Source: an uncultured Lachnospiraceae bacterium
GTDB taxonomy: Bacteria > Bacillota > Clostridia > Lachnospirales > Lachnospiraceae
Assembly: GCA_949738465.1 (NCBI GenBank)
Contig: CATJBQ010000187.1
Coordinates: 1 to 34,174 of the forward strand
Direction of reading: 5' to 3'
Length of the DNA: 34,174 nucleotides
In this document: positions 31,220 to 34,174 of the stretch, one piece after another
How the letters are laid out: every line of letters starts with the position of its first letter
Position numbering within the stretch: position 1 is the first letter of the stretch
Translations under genes and position numbers: made by a program
Notes under the pieces: model-generated
What the model was told of the DNA's origin: nothing
The model's database searches: none
The model's input: only the letters and a program-made list of their open reading frames with translations

Positions 31220-31705
31220 ATGGGTACAATGATAAAGGTTGGAATGGCAGACCTCAACATATGCAAAGCGCCGAATGCGATTACAACACTGGGGCTGGGA
31301 TCCTGTATCGGGATCGCCCTGTATGATCCGGTAAGCAAAATCGGCGGCCTGGCGCATATTATGCTGCCTGACAGCACGCAGATGAGAAATAATCAGAGTA
31401 TCGCAAAGTTTGCGGATACCGGGATCGAGGAATTGGTCAGACGTATGATTAAGGCTGGAGCTTCCAAGACAAGGATGGTGGCCAAGATTGCCGGAGGCGC
31501 CAAGATGTTCGAGGTGTCGGGAAGCTCCAATATCGGGAATATCGGGGCCAGGAATGCGGAGGCCTCCAAAAAGAAGCTGAGACAGCTTGGGATCCCGTTG
31601 AAGGCAGAGGATACCGGATTGAATTATGGGCGGACCGTGGAGCTATATGCGGAGACAGGGGAGTTCCATATCAAATCTGTTGGTAAAAAAGTAAAGATTA
31701 TTTAA
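31220..31705 (+). CDS. cheD: CheD, chemoreceptor glutamine deamidase
   Basis: CheD deamidates receptor glutamines and, through CheC and CheY-P, takes part in adaptation. The 161-residue protein has the catalytic cysteine Cys29 in TLGLGSCIGIALYD and His46 in GGLAHIMLPD, both diagnostic, plus the later block KIAGGAKMFEV and the NIGARNAEASKKKLRQLGIP segment. The length is standard. It forms a pair with cheC (12-nt gap), as these proteins work as a complex. A 52-nt AT-rich gap follows before a small membrane-protein gene. Confidence 0.97.
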   Translation: MGTMIKVGMADLNICKAPNAITTLGLGSCIGIALYDPVSKIGGLAHIMLPDSTQMRNNQSIAKFADTGIEELVRRMIKAGASKTRMVAKIAGGAKMFEVSGSSNIGNIGARNAEASKKKLRQLGIPLKAEDTGLNYGRTVELYAETGEFHIKSVGKKVKII

Positions 31706-31757
31706 ACGTTTAATGGAAATTAAATATTTAAAATCATTTCAATATTGAGGATATTAT

Positions 31758-32060
31758 ATGAAAACAAAGACTATTCCGGTAATGCTTGCATTGATTGCCG
31801 GATTCATCACCTGTATCGTCTCTTATCTGAATGGATTGAGTCCCAGGGCATTCGTGAAAGCGTTGTGTCTGGTGGTCGTGATCTTTCTGGTGATCGGGCT
31901 TGTCTGGGAGATCGTTCTGGAGCGGGCTTTCCCGCCGGCAGAGGAGCCGGAGCCGGAGGAGCTTAAGCCGGAGGAAGAAGATGCAGACAAGGTAGCGGAA
32001 GAGCAGGAACCCTCCCAGGAGCCGCTGGAGGTGACGGAGGAGGGAGAAGAACAGGAATGA
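31758..32060 (+). CDS. Small two-helix membrane protein of unknown function between cheD and sigD
   Basis: I do not recognise this 100-residue protein as a named family. Residues 7-25 and about 34-53 are membrane helices (MLALIAGFITCIV and LCLVVVIFLVIGLVWEI), joined by a short loop SYLNGLSPRAFVKA. The remaining ~45 residues are very acidic and cytoplasmic or external (repeated Glu-Pro-Glu and Glu-Glu-Asp). GAGG (31746-31749) lies 8 nt before the ATG, and codon use resembles the neighbours, so it looks real. In Bacillus nothing stands between cheD and sigD. A role near the flagellar base or in membrane anchoring is possible but undetermined. Confidence 0.8.
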   Translation: MKTKTIPVMLALIAGFITCIVSYLNGLSPRAFVKALCLVVVIFLVIGLVWEIVLERAFPPAEEPEPEELKPEEEDADKVAEEQEPSQEPLEVTEEGEEQE

Positions 32061-32096
32061 TAGGACGTATCGGAAGCGACGGTCCTGGAGGCTGAA

Positions 32097-32858
32097 ATGA
32101 AGATGACAGAGAAAGAAAAGTTGTGGGAACAATATTTGAAGAAGCCGACGCCGGAGCTTCGGGAGCAGTTGATTCTGGAATATGCGCCCCTGGTCAAGAT
32201 TGTAGCGGGAAGGCTCAGTATGTATCTGGGCTATAACGTGGAGTACGACGATCTGGTGGGATATGGAATCTTTGGCCTGATCGATGCCATTGATAAGTTT
32301 GATGTGGCAAAGGATGTCAAATTTGAGACCTATGCCAGCTTTAGGATCCGCGGCTCGATCCTGGACCAGATCCGTAAGATGGACTGGATTCCCAGAACGG
32401 TCCGCCAGAAACAGAAGAAGATTGACGAGGCCATCCGTGTCATTGAGACCAGAACCGGACGCAATGCCACGGATCAGGAGATTGCGGTGGAGCTGGAGCT
32501 GTCCGGGGAGGAGCTTTTGAACTGGCAGTCCCAGCTTAAGATCACCAATCTGATTTCCCTGAACGAATATGTGGAGCAGGGCAGCGAGCCAGTGATGGAC
32601 GCCACCTACAATTCCCATTTTGCACAGCCGGAGCAGGTGGTGGAGAAGGAAGAACTGAAGAAGGTGCTGACGGAATCCCTGGAGCTTCTGACCGAGAAGG
32701 AGAAGAAGGTGATTCTGCTGTATTACTATGATGAGATGACCTTAAAGGAGATCAGCAGGATTCTGGAGGTTTCGGAGTCGAGAGTATCCCAGCTTCATAC
32801 CAAGGCATTGGGGAAGATGCGCGGCAGTATGGGAGCTTATATGAATATTTTGATGTAA
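32097..32858 (+). CDS. sigD: SigD/FliA, flagellar sigma-28 factor
   Basis: SigD directs RNA polymerase to late motility genes such as flagellin, hook-associated and chemoreceptor genes. The 253-residue protein has region 2 (VEYDDLVGYGIFGLIDAIDK, KFETYASFRIRGSILDQIRK), region 3 (DWIPRTVRQKQKKIDEAIRV) and region 4 with a helix-turn-helix (EMTLKEISRILEVSESRVSQ). This spacing is that of the sigma-28 family. GGAGG (32087-32091) is 5 nt before the ATG and touches a small hairpin (32062-32086). No FlgM anti-sigma gene lies in the window. No SigD-type promoter was recognised in intergenic DNA here. Confidence 0.97.
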   Translation: MKMTEKEKLWEQYLKKPTPELREQLILEYAPLVKIVAGRLSMYLGYNVEYDDLVGYGIFGLIDAIDKFDVAKDVKFETYASFRIRGSILDQIRKMDWIPRTVRQKQKKIDEAIRVIETRTGRNATDQEIAVELELSGEELLNWQSQLKITNLISLNEYVEQGSEPVMDATYNSHFAQPEQVVEKEELKKVLTESLELLTEKEKKVILLYYYDEMTLKEISRILEVSESRVSQLHTKALGKMRGSMGAYMNILM

Positions 32859-32871
32859 AGGGAGTGGGGAA

Positions 32872-33183
32872 ATGTCAATTCGACCGATCGATTTCAATGG
32901 AATGGTCCAGCGTACCCAGGATGTGAGTACGGTGAAGCAGAGCGCGGACAACAAGCCGATGGTGGACCAGCAGGTGTTGACGGTACAGCAGCAGAAGGCC
33001 AATACCCAGCAGTTACGCCAGGTGAGGGAGCAGGAGGATGCCCAGGGGCATCAGAAAAAGTATGACGCCAGGGAAAAGGGCAGCAATTCTTACGAGGGGC
33101 AGCAGCAGAAGAAGAAAAAGAAGCAGGCAGAAGGCCAGGTGGTCTCGAGAGTGATGCCCGGCGGCTTTGATATGAAGATATGA
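32872..33183 (+). CDS. Gln/Lys-rich soluble protein of unknown function after sigD
   Basis: This 103-residue protein starts 13 nt after sigD behind a good GGGAGTGGGG site. It has no membrane helix or signal. Residues 1-35 (MSIRPIDFNGMVQRTQDVST and then KQSADNKPM) look ordered and may be the conserved part; the middle is rich in Gln and charged residues with coiled-coil potential; a run of basic Lys residues (about 80-84) precedes a short end VVSRVMPGGFDMKI. I recall similar short proteins next to sigD in Lachnospiraceae motility operons but cannot name a family or function. It appears to be a real gene from spacing and codon use. Confidence 0.75.
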   Translation: MSIRPIDFNGMVQRTQDVSTVKQSADNKPMVDQQVLTVQQQKANTQQLRQVREQEDAQGHQKKYDAREKGSNSYEGQQQKKKKKQAEGQVVSRVMPGGFDMKI

Positions 33184-33202
33184 GAAGATATAGGTAGGGA
33201 AA

Positions 33203-33907
33203 ATGACGGCGGTAGAGATTATATTACTAGTGATTGGGATCGTGTTTATGATCGGCAGCTTTTTTGTGACAGAAAAGCTGTCCCAAAAAGAGATCACGCA
33301 GATTTCGGAGCTGAGTTCCACAGAGATGAAGCGGATTCTGGAGAAAAATATGGCCTACGCCCAGTCCAGAATGGAGGAGCTTTCGGAGGCTGTAATCGAA
33401 CAGTCCATGGAGGATACCCGGCGGGGCATGGAACGGGAAACGAATCTGAAGATCCAGAATATCAGCGAATATGCCGAGACGGTCTTAGAGGCCATCAATA
33501 AGAATCACAGCGAAGTGATGTTTTTGTACAGCATGCTGAACGACAAGCATGGGGAGCTGACCTCTGTGGCAAACCGGCTGGAGAGTCTGCGGTCGGAGAT
33601 GGAGCATATGGAAGAGGAAGTAACCGTGATGATCGCCGAGTCTTCAGAGGCACTTCGTACCCTGACGGCCCGGGAAGCAGATCATCTGGCGGAGACAAGG
33701 ATGGTTCCGGAACCGGAGCCGCCGGAGGCAGAGGATGAGGAGATGGAGGAGCTGGAGCAGGAGCTGTCTCATATCGGGAACCAGAACCGGGATATCCTGG
33801 CCCTGTACCAGCAGAATCTGGATCCCAGGGAGATTGCCCGCCAGCTTGGTCTTGGCGTGGGCGAAGTGAAGCTTGTCATCGATTTATATAGAGGGGAAGG
33901 AGCATGA
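33203..33907 (+). CDS. Membrane-anchored coiled-coil protein with C-terminal HTH-like region, SwrB-like
   Basis: The 234-residue protein has one N-terminal membrane helix (about 3-22, EIILLVIGIVFMIGSFFV), a long cytoplasmic coiled coil (about 28-165, Glu/Met-rich), an acidic linker (about 168-185) and a C-terminal helix-turn-helix-like segment (NRDILALYQQNLDPREIARQ then LGLGVGEVKLVIDLY). This layout and its place shortly after sigD match SwrB (YlxL) of Bacillus and the DUF6115-type proteins. SwrB promotes maturation of the FliF-FliG-FliM base and so raises flagellar number. The similarity is architectural, so the name is tentative. Its stop overlaps the next start in ATGA. Confidence 0.72.
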   Translation: MTAVEIILLVIGIVFMIGSFFVTEKLSQKEITQISELSSTEMKRILEKNMAYAQSRMEELSEAVIEQSMEDTRRGMERETNLKIQNISEYAETVLEAINKNHSEVMFLYSMLNDKHGELTSVANRLESLRSEMEHMEEEVTVMIAESSEALRTLTAREADHLAETRMVPEPEPPEAEDEEMEELEQELSHIGNQNRDILALYQQNLDPREIARQLGLGVGEVKLVIDLYRGEGA

Positions 33908-34174
33908 AGCTGAAATACTATTTGCGTGGTCTGGGGATTGGGATTCTCATTACGGTGCTTGTTCTGACCATTGCTTCCCTGGGAGAAAAAAAAGAGCTTA
34001 CCGACAAGGAGATCATTGCCCGGGCAGAGGAGCTTGGCATGGTAAAGAAGGAAAATACCGGCAGCATTCTGGACAGCTTTCCCGACAGCGCTCCAGATGA
34101 GCCGCTTCCCGGGGAGGAAGATAATCCTCAGAATGAGGACGTTCCGGGGGCAGGAGGAGATGCGGACGGGAGCA
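33904..34174 (+). CDS. N-terminus of a membrane-anchored protein, perhaps MltG/YceG-like (cut by window end)
   Basis: An ATG at 33904 overlaps the previous stop by 4 nt and opens a frame that runs to the end of the window (90 complete codons). Residues 5-25 form one membrane helix (YYLRGLGIGILITVLVLTIA). The following segment, KKELTDKEIIARAEELGMVK, looks like a small helical motif, and after residue 60 the sequence becomes acidic and Pro/Gly-rich, like a linker. In Lachnospiraceae this kind of N-terminus occurs on YceG/MltG-like endolytic transglycosylase-related proteins, but the diagnostic C-terminal part lies outside, so that is a low-confidence suggestion. Being last in the series, it may belong to the operon. 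Confidence 0.65.
   Translation, partial: MKLKYYLRGLGIGILITVLVLTIASLGEKKELTDKEIIARAEELGMVKKENTGSILDSFPDSAPDEPLPGEEDNPQNEDVPGAGGDADGS

Noticed and set aside
31706-31757. Promoter in the AT-rich gap before the small membrane protein
   Set aside because: The gap is AT-rich, but no -35/-10 pair with acceptable spacing and no SigD-type (TAAA ... CCGATAT) pattern was found.

Overview
The window is one continuous flagellar/chemotaxis (fla/che) locus, read entirely on the + strand. It opens inside the 3' part of codY and runs through flgB, flgC, fliE, fliF, fliG, fliH, fliI, fliJ, ylxF, fliK, flgD, a flagellar-operon protein, flgE, motA, motB, fliL, fliM, fliY, cheY, fliO, fliP, fliQ, fliR, flhB, flhA, flhF, flhG, a PilZ gene, cheB, cheA, cheW, cheC, cheD, a small membrane protein, sigD, two accessory genes and the start of a further membrane-anchored protein cut by the window end. 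The order codY-flgB...cheD-sigD-swrB-like is the classical Firmicutes arrangement. motAB between flgE and fliL, the PilZ gene after flhG and protein details point to Clostridia, most likely Lachnospiraceae. This assignment is inferred from gene order and protein features, not from a database search.

Layout: (1) 1-565, end of codY, followed by a 230-nt control region with a codY-proximal hairpin, two further inverted repeats and a good -10 box. (2) 796-13248, basal body, export ATPase complex and hook genes, closed by a strong intrinsic terminator. (3) 13319-13534, a new promoter and a structured leader. (4) 13535-26068, stator, switch, CheY, export gate and FlhF/FlhG placement genes. (5) 26080-31705, PilZ, CheB, CheA, CheW, CheC and CheD. 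(6) 31758-34174, a small membrane protein, SigD and downstream accessory genes. No gene-free stretch exceeds 300 nt. I saw no mobile elements, tRNA or rRNA genes, or CRISPR arrays, and no credible gene on the minus strand.

Together the genes build the MS/C ring, rod, hook and export apparatus, power rotation (the stator looks PomAB-like, so possibly sodium-driven), place the flagella, and control rotation through CheA/CheY with CheB/CheC/CheD adaptation and FliY/CheC phosphatases. SigD would then switch on late genes (flagellin, FliD, chemoreceptors), which are not in this window.

Most of the locus is ordinary. The unusual parts are: a surface-protein-like helical module plus a Gly/Asp-rich tail fused to the hook-cap protein FlgD; a collagen-like Gly-X-Y stretch in the extracytoplasmic N-terminus of FliP; a terminator/promoter/leader where flbD is normally found; and several small unassigned proteins flanking sigD.
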